DNA of 64,000 nt from Halalkalibacter krulwichiae. GTDB taxonomy: Bacteria; Bacillota; Bacilli; Bacillales; Bacillaceae_D. Where the stretch lies: NCBI RefSeq assembly GCF_002109385.1, contig NZ_CP020814.1, forward strand, positions 2,813,501 to 2,877,500, in the 5' to 3' direction. Position 1 is the first letter of the stretch, and every line of letters begins with the position of its first letter. Below, in pieces: positions 1 through 9,815 of this stretch. A program made the translations under genes and the position numbers. The notes below the pieces were generated by a model. The model was not told the origin of the DNA. It was given only the letters and a program-made list of their open reading frames with translations, and ran no database searches.

Positions 1-179
1 AATACGACAATAGTCACTAAGGCCATTATATACAACGATAACAACATGTTGTCGAATAACCATTGTGATTGTGGTCCCTTTGGATCAAGGGCAGTTAAGT
101 TCGTCTCTCCCATACAACCTGTTAAAAACAAGAGCAATGAAAGAGGTAGAAAACGCCAAGCAGTTTTCCAAAGTTTCAT
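1..179 (-). CDS. ctaC: cytochrome c oxidase subunit II, N-terminal part (cut by window start)
   Basis: The first 59 codons of a gene running off the left edge. The start ATG at 179 follows a GAGGTTGG ribosome site. The product begins with a lipoprotein signal peptide ending LFLTGC, so the cysteine near residue 22 would be lipidated, and a second hydrophobic stretch starts near residue 46 (MLLSLYIMALVTIVV). A lipidated subunit II with two N-terminal membrane helices is the usual Bacillus CtaC arrangement, and ctaC lies directly downstream of ctaB in B. subtilis, as here. The CuA and cytochrome c domains lie outside the window, so the identification rests on the N-terminus and gene order. Confidence 0.85.
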   Translation of the reverse strand, partial: MKLWKTAWRFLPLSLLLFLTGCMGETNLTALDPKGPQSQWLFDNMLLSLYIMALVTIVV

Positions 180-269
180 CTGACAATCCAACCTCACTTT
201 CATAACGTAGTATTTTTACTACTAATTAAATATATCTATAGTTACCATCCATAGCTAAACAACACATAA

Positions 270-1202
270 TTAAATATGAACAATAACCATAAGAACAAAT
301 AGAATGGTTAAGTAGTTAAGCGAATAAACAAACATTAGCCTTGCCCATTTTATATCATCTTTCATTTTAAAACCAGCAAAACCAAGAATTACCCAACCTA
401 ACCCTAACACGGCTGCTACAATCGTATACACTAATCCAAAAGGATAAAGCATTAATGATACTGGAAGTAACGCAATAACGTATACGACCATTTGACGCTT
501 TGTCACTTCGAAACCAGCAACGACTGGTAGCATTGGAATACCAGCAGCACGATATTCTTCCACTCTCTTCATTGCTAAAGCAAGGAAATGTGGGGGCTGC
601 CAAAAGAACATAATAAAAAATAATACCCATGCATAGGTGTGTAAACTTCCATCAATCGCAGCCCAACCAATAAGTGGCGGAACAGCGCCTGAGAAACTAC
701 CTACTATTGTATTTAAAGTCGTTGTACGTTTTGTCCACATAGTGTAAAGCACAACGTAAATAAACAAACCAATTAAACCAATTACAGCTGCAGTAGCGGT
801 AGTCAGTGCAAGAAACCCTATCCCAGCTGCTGACTGTATCAAACCTACTAACAGTACGTGATTCGCTGAGAAGCGACCTGTAACCGTCGGACGGTCTTTT
901 GTACGTTCCATGATGTGATCTATATCTCGATCAATATAATTATTCAACGTACATCCACCTGCCATTACAAGCGCAGCACCAATTAGTGCGAAAAACATCG
1001 ATCCAAGATGTGCTCCTAATCCTGTACTCGTATAAATAGCCGCCAAATAAACTCCGGCAAATGCTGTAATTAAATTAGATGTAACTATACCTTGCTTAGC
1101 AAGCACTAGATAGTCTTTCCATGATTTCTGCTGCTCAGCAACTGATGAATCTGGACTAGCTATTACCTCTGATGCTTCAAAAGCTGTATTAGTCTTATTC
1201 AT
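270..1202 (-). CDS. ctaB: protohaem IX farnesyltransferase (haem O synthase)
   Basis: Membrane prenyltransferase of the UbiA family that adds a farnesyl chain to haem B to give haem O, the first step to haem A for the aa3 oxidase. The first aspartate-rich motif is clear ([19 protein letters not shown]), followed by the conserved TKRTTTLN segment and about eight to nine hydrophobic helices. A longer reading frame begins at 1241, but ATG 1202 has a perfect AAAGGAGGTGAAATTG leader, so I use it (310 aa). It lies just upstream of ctaC and divergent from ctaA, the B. subtilis order. In B. subtilis this locus depends on ResD; no ResD site was verified here. Confidence 0.96.
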   Translation of the reverse strand: MNKTNTAFEASEVIASPDSSVAEQQKSWKDYLVLAKQGIVTSNLITAFAGVYLAAIYTSTGLGAHLGSMFFALIGAALVMAGGCTLNNYIDRDIDHIMERTKDRPTVTGRFSANHVLLVGLIQSAAGIGFLALTTATAAVIGLIGLFIYVVLYTMWTKRTTTLNTIVGSFSGAVPPLIGWAAIDGSLHTYAWVLFFIMFFWQPPHFLALAMKRVEEYRAAGIPMLPVVAGFEVTKRQMVVYVIALLPVSLMLYPFGLVYTIVAAVLGLGWVILGFAGFKMKDDIKWARLMFVYSLNYLTILFVLMVIVHI

Positions 1203-1296
1203 CAATTTCACCTCCTTTATAGAGTCAACCAATATAAACACACAAATTAATAAGAAACTAGCGAATAATTTCTTATCTTAGTGTGCTACATGTCAC

Positions 1297-1325
1297 ATTA
1301 TATCTTAAAATCTAGTTAGTTTCAT
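1297..1325 (-). promoter_or_regulatory. candidate SigA promoter of ctaB
   Basis: Reading the minus strand, ATGAAA (1325-1320) and TATAAT (1302-1297) are separated by 17 bases, about 95 bases upstream of the ctaB start. The -10 is perfect and the -35 matches four of six bases. The call is by eye only. Confidence 0.45.
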
Positions 1326-1391
1326 TAAAATCCTGAGTTTCACATTATCTTCACATTTACATTTCTCCATAAAAATTTCACTCTAGTAAAA

Positions 1392-1420
1392 TTGACTTTT
1401 ATTTCGTTTGTTTTTAAGAT
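1392..1420 (+). promoter_or_regulatory. candidate SigA promoter of ctaA
   Basis: TTGACT (1392-1397) and TAAGAT (1415-1420) with 17-base spacing, leaving a leader of about 70 bases before ctaA. It lies back to back with the ctaB promoter in the 294-base divergent region. Outside these two boxes I see no further gene in that region. Confidence 0.5.
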
Positions 1421-1496
1421 CAATAAGAAAGCAAATAGATTCATTGCTTACTCTAGCATAAATCTTAACAATTTTATAGAAGGAAAGGTGAATTGA

Positions 1497-2393
1497 ATGC
1501 ATAAAGGATTAAAAATCTTCGGCATTCTGACCTCTATTGGTTTAACGATTGTCCTCTTACAAGGAGCACTTGTTACCAAAACTGAATCTGGAGAAGGATG
1601 CGGCGCAACATGGCCATTATGCTTTGGAGAAGTTATTCCTACTAGCCCTGCAATTGAAACGATCATCGAATATAGTCACCGAATCGTATCTGGTCTAGTT
1701 GGAGCTCTTGTGATCATTCTTGCCATCTGGTCTTGGAGAAAGTTAAAGCATGTAAAAGAAGCCAAGTTCATGTCAATAACAGCTGTATTATTAATTATTT
1801 TTCAAGGTTTACTAGGGGCAGGCGCTGTTGTGTTTGGACAGTCAAAAGCTATCTTGGCTCTACACTTTGGGATTTCTGCGATGTCTCTTGCATCTGTCAT
1901 TTTATTAACAATTTTAGCTTTCGAAGATGGAAAGCCGTATAAAATTGTAGCTCGTGTATCAACAGCTTATAAAGCATTTTTCTTTTTCGTTATCACATAC
2001 TGTTATGCTGTTATCTATACAGGAGCCTACGTAAAACATATGCAAGCAACGTTGGCCTGTGCTGGATTCCCAACTTGTAACGGACAAGTTTTCCCAGGAT
2101 TTAGTGGTCCAGTTGGTGTACATTTTCTGCACCGTGTAGCTAGTATCGCTCTACTTTTCTTACTTCTTATATTAATGATTTGGACAATTGCCCGTTTCAA
2201 ACAAGAAGTCGTCCTTGTTTGGGCAAGTGTAATCTCTTTTATCTTAGTCACTCTTCAAGCACTAAGTGGAATTTCTGTCGTATTTACACAGAATGAATTT
2301 CTTACTATTGGGTTATTGCATGCTCTTATTGTGTCCATTCTATTTTCTACTTTAAGCTATATGGCTATGATATTACTTCGTAAACCTCAATAA
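1497..2393 (+). CDS. ctaA: haem A synthase
   Basis: Eight-helix membrane enzyme that oxidises the C8 methyl of haem O to the formyl group of haem A. The product is 298 aa, normal for the Bacillus type. Histidines expected to bind the two haems are present at about residues 61 (SHRIVSG), 123, 212 (LHRVAS) and 275. Both extracytoplasmic cysteine pairs of the Bacillus enzyme are present: C35/C42 in CGATWPLC and C188/C194 in CAGFPTC. The start ATG is preceded by AAGGAAAGGTG. It is divergent from ctaB, which makes its substrate. A hairpin terminator follows at 2402-2432. Confidence 0.96.
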   Translation: MHKGLKIFGILTSIGLTIVLLQGALVTKTESGEGCGATWPLCFGEVIPTSPAIETIIEYSHRIVSGLVGALVIILAIWSWRKLKHVKEAKFMSITAVLLIIFQGLLGAGAVVFGQSKAILALHFGISAMSLASVILLTILAFEDGKPYKIVARVSTAYKAFFFFVITYCYAVIYTGAYVKHMQATLACAGFPTCNGQVFPGFSGPVGVHFLHRVASIALLFLLLILMIWTIARFKQEVVLVWASVISFILVTLQALSGISVVFTQNEFLTIGLLHALIVSILFSTLSYMAMILLRKPQ

Positions 2394-2401
2394 TCGACTT
2401 T

Positions 2402-2432
2402 AAAAATGACAGTCCATCCACTGTCATTTTTT
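2402..2432 (+). terminator. terminator of ctaA
   Basis: Arms AAAATGACAG and CTGTCATTTT around an eight-base loop, ending in a run of T. Confidence 0.8.
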
Positions 2433-2468
2433 CATTCATGCCCAATTGTTTATTATTTATACGTAGTA

Positions 2469-2504
2469 AAAGAAGGTTGAAGAGAATTCTCTTCAACCTT
2501 CTTT
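2469..2504 (-). terminator. terminator of pyc (36-base perfect palindrome)
   Basis: A perfect palindrome centred on GAATTC begins two bases after the pyc stop codon. The minus strand continues into TTTTAC. Because it is symmetrical it may also back up ctaA termination on the other strand. Confidence 0.75.
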
Positions 2505-2506
2505 AA

Positions 2507-5500
2507 TTAGTTTAATTCAATTAGAAGATCGCCTGTTAAAATCGGATCGCCATCATTTACATAAACTTCTTTTACTACGCCATCAAACTGCGCCTGAACG
2601 GTAGTTTCCATCTTCATCGCCTCAGTTATCATAAGGTGGTCACCTTTTCTAACTTTGTCTCCCTTGACAACCAAAGTTTTCACTACTGTTCCTGGCATTG
2701 ATGCGCCAATTTGATTTGGATTATCTTTATCTACTTTTGGTCGTGAGACAGTAAGAGATTTAACATTTAAATCCTTTATTACAACTTCACGAGGCTGTCC
2801 ATTTAACTCAAAATAAACAATTCGTGATCCTTCTTCATTCGGTTTTGAAATTGAGACTAGTTTTATGATTAATGTTTTCCCTTTCTCAATCTCAATTTCA
2901 ATTTCCTCACCTAACCTTAAGCCATAGAAAAATGTTGGGGTATCTAATACCGATACGTCTCCAAATTGCTGACGGAATTGTTCAAACTCCATATAAACTT
3001 TCGGATATAATGCATAAGAGAGCATATCATGACTTGTGACTTGTCGATCTAATTTATTAAACAACTCTTCTTTAATTACTTGGAAATCAACAGGTTCTAA
3101 AGATTCTCCTGGTCTACCTTCAATCGGCTTCTTACCTTTTAAGATGAGATCTTGTAACTCCTTCGGGAAACCTTGATAAGGTTGCCCAAGTTGACCCTGG
3201 AAGAACTCGACTACTGAATCAGGGAAGTCCAATTTCTCACCTTTTTCGTAAACGTCTTGTTCTGTCAATTCATTTTGAACCATATAAAGAGCCATATCAC
3301 CAACTACTTTAGATGATGGTGTTACTTTTACTACATCTCCAAACATATCATTAACCGATCGATACATTTTTTTAACATCATTCCAACGTGCCCCTAGACC
3401 TACAGCCTTAGCTTGTTGTTGCAAGTTACTATATTGTCCACCTGGCATTTCATGTTCATACACTTCAGTATGGGGTGCATTCATGCCACTCTCGAAGCCA
3501 GCATAGTATTTACGCGTGTAATCCCAGAATTCGCCTAACTTTTCAAGTGATTCAACCTGAACATTCGGTTGACGCTTTGAACCACTTAATGCATAGTACA
3601 AGCTATTTGCGCTTGGCTGTGAAGTTAGACCTGCCATTGAGCTTACTGCTACATCAACAATGTCTACTCCCGCTTCAATAGCACGAGCATATGTAAAGAT
3701 TCCATTACCGCTCGTATCATGTGTATGCAAATGAATCGGTATATCGACAGTATTTTTTAGCTCTGTAATTAGTTGATATGCCGCCTCAGGCTTTAATAAA
3801 CCAGCCATGTCTTTGATCCCCAAAATATGTGAACCGGCTTGTTCTAATTCTTTTGCAATGTTTTTATAGTAAGCAAGATCGTATTTAGAACGTGAAGAAT
3901 CTAATATGTCTCCTGTATAACAAATAGAAGCTTCAGCAATTTTCCCACTTTTGCGAACAGAATCTATCGCTAGTGTCATTCCTTTAACCCAATTTAAACT
4001 ATCAAAAATACGGAAAACATCAATACCAGCATCAGCTGACTTCTCAACAAATTCCTCAATTACATTATCTGGATAATTCGTATATCCAACAGCATTAGAT
4101 GCACGCAATAGCATTTGGAACAATACATTTGGAGCTTGCTTTCTAAGTGTTAAAAGACGCTCCCAAGGATCCTCGTGTAAGAAACGCATGGTTACATCAA
4201 ATGTTGCACCGCCCCACATCTCAAGTGAAAATAGATTTGGCAACATTCGTGCAGTTGGTTCTGCAATTTGTTTCAAGTCATGAGTCCTAATTCTCGTAGC
4301 TAGAAGAGACTGATGAGCGTCGCGGAATGTAGTATCTGTTAATAGTACCTCTTTTTGGTCTTTTACCCATTTCGCAAGTCCTTCAGGGCCCTTTTCATCA
4401 AGAATTTGCTTAGTTCCTTTAGGAATAGGATCTGTTAATTTCAACTTCGGGATTGGCGCTTTTTCAAACACTGGTTTCTTTGATTGCTCAAGACCAGGGT
4501 AGCCATTTACAATTGTTTCTCCGATAAATGATAACATTTTAGTTCCACGGTCTTTTCTCTTTGGAAACATAAAGAGTTCAGGTGTTTTATCAATAAATGA
4601 TGTGTTATATTCACCATTTAAGAAATTAGGATGTTGGACAACATTCTCAAGGAAAGCGATATTTGTTTTAATCCCTCTAATTCGAAACTCTCTTAAGTTC
4701 CGTAACATTTTCGCTGCAGCACTTTCAAAAGTTAATGCCCATGTCGAAACCTTTACAAGTAATGAATCGTAATAAGGTGTAATGACAGCACCTTGGAAAC
4801 CATTTCCTGCATCTAAACGTACTCCAAACCCTCCGCCTGAGCGGTATGCATTAATTCGCCCTGTATCTGGCATAAATCCATTACTAGGATCTTCAGTTGT
4901 TACACGAGACTGGATTGCATAACCATTACAAACTACCTTATCTTGTGTTGGAATCCCTAGTTTTGCATCATGCAATCTCTCACCATCAGCGATAAATAAT
5001 TGAGATTGGACAATATCGACACCAGTAACCATTTCCGTAATTGTATGTTCCACTTGTACACGAGGGTTTACTTCAATAAAATAAAACTCTCCTGAATCAG
5101 TAACAAGGAATTCAACAGTTCCTGCATTCACATAATCTACGTGCTCCATCAGTTGAACTGCTGCGTTGCAAATGTTCTCTCTTACTTCATCACTCAACGA
5201 AACGCTCGGAGCGACTTCCACAACTTTCTGATGCCTACGTTGAACGGAACAATCACGTTCATACAAGTGGATAATATTCCCATGTTTGTCTGCTAAAATT
5301 TGTACTTCAATATGCTTCGGATTTTCAATAAATTTCTCAACATAGACTTCGTCATTTCCAAACGCAGATTTCGCTTCTGACTTCGCTCGCTCATACGATT
5401 CTTGAAGGTCTTCCGCTTCTCGTACAATACGCATTCCACGACCACCGCCACCTAATGCAGCTTTAATAATAAACGGAAAACCATGTTGTTCAGCAAATTG

Positions 5501-5953
5501 TTGAACGTCTTCTAAACTATTGGCAGGTCCGTCACTTCCAGGGATAACCGGTAAGTTCGCTTTTAATGCTTGCTCACGAGCTTGTACTTTGTCTCCGAAC
5601 ATCACAAGGTGCTCAAGTTCTGGGCCGATAAATATAATTCCTTCTTCTTGACATCGCTTAGCAAAGTCAATATTTTCAGAAAGAAAACCATATCCTGGAT
5701 GTATAGCGTCTACATCATGTAACTTCGCAACTTCAATAATTCCCTCAATATCTAGGTAAGCTTCAATTGGCTTTTTGCCTTCCCCTACTAAATAAGCCTC
5801 ATCTGCCTTATATCGATGGTAAGCTCCTGAGTCTTCTTTCGAATAAATTGCAACCGTTCTAATATGTAACTCTGTGCATGCACGAAAAATGCGAATTGCT
5901 ATCTCACCACGGTTTGCAACAAGAACTTTTTTAATGTTTGTTAAGCCATTCAT
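2507..5953 (-). CDS. pyc: pyruvate carboxylase
   Basis: Biotin enzyme that carboxylates pyruvate to oxaloacetate with ATP and bicarbonate, the main anaplerotic step in Bacilli. The 1148-aa length is typical. Domains in order: biotin carboxylase (about 1-455, with the glycine-rich ATP-grasp loop GGGGRGMRIV and the EVNPRVQVEHT segment), carboxyltransferase barrel (about 535-800, starting TDTTFRDAHQSLLATR, with the metal-site HLHTHDTSG), and a C-terminal biotinyl domain with AMKM, biotinylated lysine near 1114. ATG 5953 follows AGGAGGAGAGAACGTTT. In B. subtilis ftsW lies just upstream of pycA, whereas here ylaN does. It is followed by a strong palindromic terminator. Confidence 0.98.
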   Translation of the reverse strand: MNGLTNIKKVLVANRGEIAIRIFRACTELHIRTVAIYSKEDSGAYHRYKADEAYLVGEGKKPIEAYLDIEGIIEVAKLHDVDAIHPGYGFLSENIDFAKRCQEEGIIFIGPELEHLVMFGDKVQAREQALKANLPVIPGSDGPANSLEDVQQFAEQHGFPFIIKAALGGGGRGMRIVREAEDLQESYERAKSEAKSAFGNDEVYVEKFIENPKHIEVQILADKHGNIIHLYERDCSVQRRHQKVVEVAPSVSLSDEVRENICNAAVQLMEHVDYVNAGTVEFLVTDSGEFYFIEVNPRVQVEHTITEMVTGVDIVQSQLFIADGERLHDAKLGIPTQDKVVCNGYAIQSRVTTEDPSNGFMPDTGRINAYRSGGGFGVRLDAGNGFQGAVITPYYDSLLVKVSTWALTFESAAAKMLRNLREFRIRGIKTNIAFLENVVQHPNFLNGEYNTSFIDKTPELFMFPKRKDRGTKMLSFIGETIVNGYPGLEQSKKPVFEKAPIPKLKLTDPIPKGTKQILDEKGPEGLAKWVKDQKEVLLTDTTFRDAHQSLLATRIRTHDLKQIAEPTARMLPNLFSLEMWGGATFDVTMRFLHEDPWERLLTLRKQAPNVLFQMLLRASNAVGYTNYPDNVIEEFVEKSADAGIDVFRIFDSLNWVKGMTLAIDSVRKSGKIAEASICYTGDILDSSRSKYDLAYYKNIAKELEQAGSHILGIKDMAGLLKPEAAYQLITELKNTVDIPIHLHTHDTSGNGIFTYARAIEAGVDIVDVAVSSMAGLTSQPSANSLYYALSGSKRQPNVQVESLEKLGEFWDYTRKYYAGFESGMNAPHTEVYEHEMPGGQYSNLQQQAKAVGLGARWNDVKKMYRSVNDMFGDVVKVTPSSKVVGDMALYMVQNELTEQDVYEKGEKLDFPDSVVEFFQGQLGQPYQGFPKELQDLILKGKKPIEGRPGESLEPVDFQVIKEELFNKLDRQVTSHDMLSYALYPKVYMEFEQFRQQFGDVSVLDTPTFFYGLRLGEEIEIEIEKGKTLIIKLVSISKPNEEGSRIVYFELNGQPREVVIKDLNVKSLTVSRPKVDKDNPNQIGASMPGTVVKTLVVKGDKVRKGDHLMITEAMKMETTVQAQFDGVVKEVYVNDGDPILTGDLLIELN

Positions 5954-6059
5954 AAACGTTCTCTCCTCCTAGGTACAACCCTCTCATGTTCTTTTCAAAA
6001 ATACATTTGTTTTTCTTAAATACTTTGAAAAAGTCTATTAAAAAATAATACTAGTTATT

Positions 6060-6089
6060 AGTATAGTTAAAACAAGCCTATTTTGGCAA
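6060..6089 (-). promoter_or_regulatory. candidate SigA promoter of pyc
   Basis: On the minus strand TTGCCA (6089-6084) and TATACT (6065-6060) with an 18-base spacer, five of six matches in each box, about 105 bases upstream of the pyc start. The rest of the 303-base gap between pyc and ylaN shows only the ylaN terminator and no ftsW remnant. Confidence 0.55.
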
Positions 6090-6221
6090 ATTATTTTTTC
6101 GACTGTTCTAATTTATCAAACACTAATGCGCTTACTTTCTTTGCGGAGACGTATTATTACATTACCCGATCGGAATCCCAGTAAATTCATGGACAGTTAC
6201 GCTTTCTTTGATAACATAAAA

Positions 6222-6263
6222 AAAATAAAAATCAAGCTATTAATATAGCTTGATTTTTATTTT
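6222..6263 (-). terminator. terminator of ylaN
   Basis: Arms ATCAAGCTAT / ATAGCTTGAT with A/T extensions on each side and a TAAT loop. It overlaps the ylaN stop codon and leads into a T-rich tract on the minus strand. Confidence 0.75.
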
Positions 6264-6538
6264 CGAACAGATGCCTCATGTAAGTCATCTAATTTACGTT
6301 GTAATTCTCCGAGGATTTGTTTTCCACTCTCCTCATCAACTAACCCTAAACGTTTAGCGAAGTCGATTTCTCTTGACAGACCAAACATTTGTGTATCGAG
6401 AACCTCTTCATATAAAGGACACTGAGGCATTGTTAAGTTTTCCAACTGAACTTCAATTAGCTGCCGAATTTTATCCGCATCTGATTTCAGAAGGGCAATT
6501 GCTTTATCTCTATCTCCAGTCATCATTTCTGCTGACAT
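6257..6538 (-). CDS. ylaN: YlaN-family protein (UPF0358)
   Basis: A 93-aa cytoplasmic helical protein. The internal segment [19 protein letters not shown] and the ending of charged helices match the YlaN family as I know it. In staphylococci YlaN has been linked to iron-dependent control through Fur; transferring that role here is inference. The start ATG lies after a GGAGGGGTCAAC leader. It sits between glsA and pyc, as in B. subtilis except that ftsW is missing. Confidence 0.88.
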   Translation of the reverse strand: MSAEMMTGDRDKAIALLKSDADKIRQLIEVQLENLTMPQCPLYEEVLDTQMFGLSREIDFAKRLGLVDEESGKQILGELQRKLDDLHEASVRK

Positions 6539-6638
6539 GTTGACCCCTCCTTCAAGTGAATTATCCTTGTCTTAATAGTAGCTGTTTCAAATCAAAATTG
6601 CAACGATTTTCACATTAGGAGTTGAGAATAATTTTCGA

Positions 6639-7568
6639 TTAAAAAATACTTAACCGATATTTAGCAGATAGCAACTGTAATAATTTCATCCCTGCTATAC
6701 TGTTTCCTTTTTCATCTAGAGCTGGGCCATAGATACCAATTCCGATACTCCCTGGAACCGCACCGACTATTCCGCCTGAAACCCCACTTTTAGCTGGAAT
6801 TCCAACACGTATAGCAAATTCTCCCGAAGCATTATACATTCCACATGTGACCATAAAAGTCTTTACTAACCGTGCGATTTCAGTAGGGACAATTGAATAG
6901 TTCTTATCCGGATGCTCACCTTGATGAGCCAGTGCATATCCAATTTTAGCTAAGTCTTCGCAATTGACTTCGATTGCACACTGTTTTGTATAGAAATCGA
7001 GTAATTCCTCTATATCATCTGAAATAACACCATGTTGTTTCATAAAATAAAGTAACGCTCGATTTAAATCAGCAGTATCATATTCAGATTTTGCCACATC
7101 TTTATTAAAGGAGATAGATGGATTGCCACTTAACTCTCTAACAAAACTGAGTAATCGATCTAATTTTTCATCATTAGAAGATCCCTTTATTAGTGAACTG
7201 ACGGCTAATGCACCAGCATTTATCATTGGGTTTAATGGTTTAGAAGGGACTTGGGTTTCTAATTTAGCAATTGAATTAAAAGGATCACCCGTTGGCTCCA
7301 TTCCAACCTTACTAAACACTATTTCCTCACCATGATCCATTAATGCTAAGGCAAGTGTTAATACTTTAGATATACTTTGTAAGGTAAAAAGTTGATTGGA
7401 ATTACCTTCACTAAAGCATGTATCATTTCCATCATAAATAGCTACTGCTACATCTGATTTATTTGCTAGAGATATTGCGGGGATGTAATCTGCAACTTTT
7501 CCCTCTTTCGTGTATTGTCTGACTTCTTCAATCATTAATTTAAGATCATCACCATAACGACAAACCAT
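6639..7568 (-). CDS. glsA: glutaminase A
   Basis: Hydrolyses glutamine to glutamate and ammonia. This is the serine-dependent beta-lactamase-fold glutaminase: the catalytic S-x-x-K pair is seen as S65-ISK68 in FTLQSISK, and the conserved [10 protein letters not shown] loop lies near the C-terminus. The 309-aa length is normal and the N-terminus (MVCRYGDDL, then KVADYIPA) resembles B. subtilis YlaM. ATG 7568 follows GGAGTGATTGT. It is an independent unit between ylaN and a divergent gene. Confidence 0.95.
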   Translation of the reverse strand: MVCRYGDDLKLMIEEVRQYTKEGKVADYIPAISLANKSDVAVAIYDGNDTCFSEGNSNQLFTLQSISKVLTLALALMDHGEEIVFSKVGMEPTGDPFNSIAKLETQVPSKPLNPMINAGALAVSSLIKGSSNDEKLDRLLSFVRELSGNPSISFNKDVAKSEYDTADLNRALLYFMKQHGVISDDIEELLDFYTKQCAIEVNCEDLAKIGYALAHQGEHPDKNYSIVPTEIARLVKTFMVTCGMYNASGEFAIRVGIPAKSGVSGGIVGAVPGSIGIGIYGPALDEKGNSIAGMKLLQLLSAKYRLSIF

Positions 7569-7714
7569 ACAATCACTCCAAAAATATTTAAATTAAATCA
7601 ATTATCTTATGTAGTCAAATACATAAACAGACCAATTTTTTCTATGTGACTAAAGTGACAAAAAGCAAGAAAGACATTATACTTTAATAGAATTTGTTTA
7701 TTGGAGGGGAATTT

Positions 7715-8233
7715 ATGCAAGAATTTGTTTTTTTTATTGAAGGCGATGTAGATCATCCGTTAACAATCGATCCCACCGTTTGGATTTTTGATGAGCGAAA
7801 AGTAGACCTTGATACATATTTTTCTGAGAGTACAACAATCGAGGATGAAGAGACCGCTTACACAAAAGCAATATCGGCACAATGGGACAAAGAAATTACT
7901 GAAGGGGCTGAACCGCCACGTCCAGATTCAAATGACAACAAAATTAAATACAATAAGAAAGAACTTACAGAAGGTTCGTTCGGTATGCCTTTGAAGCCTT
8001 TTTTGCTTAACGCTAAGCCTGGAAAAGAAATACAAAAAGTTGAAATTATTGAAAAGAGTGGCAATAAGCACAGATTTGATTATGCCAAAGTTTCTGAAGG
8101 TATTGTAGGATTCTCCCAAAAAGGGAAACCTCTTTTAGAAGATGGCCCTGTTCATTTTTACTTTAGAGACGGTTCAAATCAGCAAGAACCAATTAAAAAC
8201 ATTTCGAAATTTGTTTTGTATCAATCGCAGTAA
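7715..8233 (+). CDS. uncharacterised protein at the ylaL position
   Basis: A 172-aa acidic, soluble protein with no signal peptide and no motif I can tie to a function. The N-terminal segment (FVFFIEGDVDHPLTIDP, then VWIFDERKVDL) and the C-terminal DGPVHFYFRDGSN block look like the conserved ends of a Bacillaceae-specific family. Relatives are sometimes labelled peptidyl-prolyl isomerase in genome annotation, but nothing in the sequence shows that. An upstream TTG at 7694 opens the frame, but ATG 7715 has a GGAGGGGAATTT leader and is preferred. It is divergent from glsA, in the place held by ylaL in B. subtilis. Confidence 0.8.
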   Translation: MQEFVFFIEGDVDHPLTIDPTVWIFDERKVDLDTYFSESTTIEDEETAYTKAISAQWDKEITEGAEPPRPDSNDNKIKYNKKELTEGSFGMPLKPFLLNAKPGKEIQKVEIIEKSGNKHRFDYAKVSEGIVGFSQKGKPLLEDGPVHFYFRDGSNQQEPIKNISKFVLYQSQ

Positions 8234-8245
8234 ACTGATAAGTAC

Positions 8246-8291
8246 AAAAAAGGGTGACTTAAAGAGCACCACATCTTTAAGTCACCCTTTT
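8246..8291. terminator. bidirectional terminator between the ylaL-position gene and phoH
   Basis: An 18-base perfect stem (8248-8265 with 8274-8291, AAAAGGGTGACTTAAAGA and its complement) around an eight-base loop, with A/T runs on both sides, serves two convergent genes. Confidence 0.85.
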
Positions 8292-8293
8292 AT

Positions 8294-9625
8294 CTACAAT
8301 AAATCAGCTGCTAGCTGGGCTAAGCCTGAGCGCTCCCCTTTCACTAACTTCACATGGCCACTCACCGTCTGATCTTTAAATTTCTCAACAACATAAGTTA
8401 GACCATTGTTATATTCATCCAAGTAAGGATGGTCAATCTGTTGAGGGTCACCCATTAACACTAACTTACTTCGTTCACCAACTCGAGTTAAAATGGTTTT
8501 CACTTCATGCTTTGTGAGGTTCTGCGCTTCATCAATGATGATAAATTGATCAGGGATACTACGACCCCTAATATAGGTGAGAGCTTCAACTTGTATGGAA
8601 CCCATTCCGGCTAAAATATGATCTAACTCACCTGGTTTTTTTGTATCAAAAAGGAATTCTAAATTATCATAAATAGGCTGCATCCATGGCCTCAACTTCT
8701 CTTCTTTCTCTCCAGGTAAATACCCTATATCCTTCCCTAGTGGAACTACCGGTCTTGCAACAACCAGCTTTTTATATTTCCCTAAATCCTCTGTTTGCAT
8801 TAATCCCGCAGCAAGTGACAATAGCGTTTTACCGGTTCCTGCTTTCCCTACCATTGTTACTAAACTAATATCATCCCGCAAAAGCAATTCAAAAGCCATT
8901 TTTTGCTGGACATTGCGGGAGCGTATTCCCCAAACATGATCGGGTTCACTTACAAATTTTTTCACTTTTTTTCCATCCGGTTCTACTTTACCAATAGCAG
9001 AACTAGAGCTCCCTAATGCATCTTTCATAATAATAAATTGATGAGGGTAAAATGGGTGTTTCGTCAGTTCTGATATAGCAATTTCTCCATTTGTATAGAA
9101 CTTTTTCATTACATCTGCATCAACATATATTTTCACATATCCAGGATATACATGGTCGAATTCGACTACACGGTCACTTAAGAAGTCTTCTGCAGGAAGC
9201 CCTAATGCATCAGCCTTTACTCTAACTAATGCATCCTTACTGACTAAGATAACTTGTCTGCCGTCTATTTTCTCTTGTTCCTCAATCATTAAATTTAATG
9301 CAACTGCAATAATTCTATTATCATTCGTCATTTCTGCAAAAGAATCTTTTAGGCGCAGAAACGATCTATGGTTTAGCTCTACTCTTAATTTCCCTCCTGA
9401 TTCAAGAAGGACCCCTTCATGCAACTTTCCCTTTCCTCTTAAATTATCTATGATCTTTGAAAATTGACGTGCATTCCTACCAATCTCGTCCATATTACGC
9501 TTTTTAGAATCAACTTCCTCAAGAACGACTGCTGGGATAACCACTTCATTATCTTGAAACGAATTAATAGAGTATGGATCCTGTAAGAGTACGTTCGTGT
9601 CCAATACGTAGATTTTCTTCAACAT
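8294..9625 (-). CDS. phoH: PIN-PhoH ATPase (YlaK)
   Basis: Two-domain protein: an N-terminal PIN ribonuclease-like domain (about 1-150, starting YVLDTNVLLQDP with the acidic residues kept) fused to a PhoH P-loop ATPase (about 220-443) with Walker A GKAGTGKT and Walker B IIDEAQNLT. The 443-aa length matches B. subtilis YlaK. Such PIN-PhoH proteins are thought to be RNA helicase/nucleases, but the substrate is unknown. ATG 9625 follows AGGAGGCGGA. Despite the name, no phosphate-starvation control is visible. Confidence 0.93.
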   Translation of the reverse strand: MLKKIYVLDTNVLLQDPYSINSFQDNEVVIPAVVLEEVDSKKRNMDEIGRNARQFSKIIDNLRGKGKLHEGVLLESGGKLRVELNHRSFLRLKDSFAEMTNDNRIIAVALNLMIEEQEKIDGRQVILVSKDALVRVKADALGLPAEDFLSDRVVEFDHVYPGYVKIYVDADVMKKFYTNGEIAISELTKHPFYPHQFIIMKDALGSSSSAIGKVEPDGKKVKKFVSEPDHVWGIRSRNVQQKMAFELLLRDDISLVTMVGKAGTGKTLLSLAAGLMQTEDLGKYKKLVVARPVVPLGKDIGYLPGEKEEKLRPWMQPIYDNLEFLFDTKKPGELDHILAGMGSIQVEALTYIRGRSIPDQFIIIDEAQNLTKHEVKTILTRVGERSKLVLMGDPQQIDHPYLDEYNNGLTYVVEKFKDQTVSGHVKLVKGERSGLAQLAADLL

Positions 9626-9773
9626 TCCGCCTCCTGACTAAAGAATCATTTGTCAACTACTTACTATTTAACTTATGCGAATTTCTGAAGTTTGTTCAAT
9701 CACCTCTTATTATGAATGTATGTATAAGCCCTTAAAGATAGACGAATGAATCACGAATCCTAACAAACAAAAA

Positions 9774-9815
9774 AGGAAAAGAAGGCAACTCAATTGAATG
9801 AGCTACCTTCTTTTC
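9774..9815 (-). terminator. terminator of the pyridoxamine-oxidase-like gene
   Basis: On the minus strand AAGAAGGTAGCTCA pairs with TGAGTTGCCTTCTT around a short loop, then CCTTTTTTG. It overlaps the end of the gene. Confidence 0.7.
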
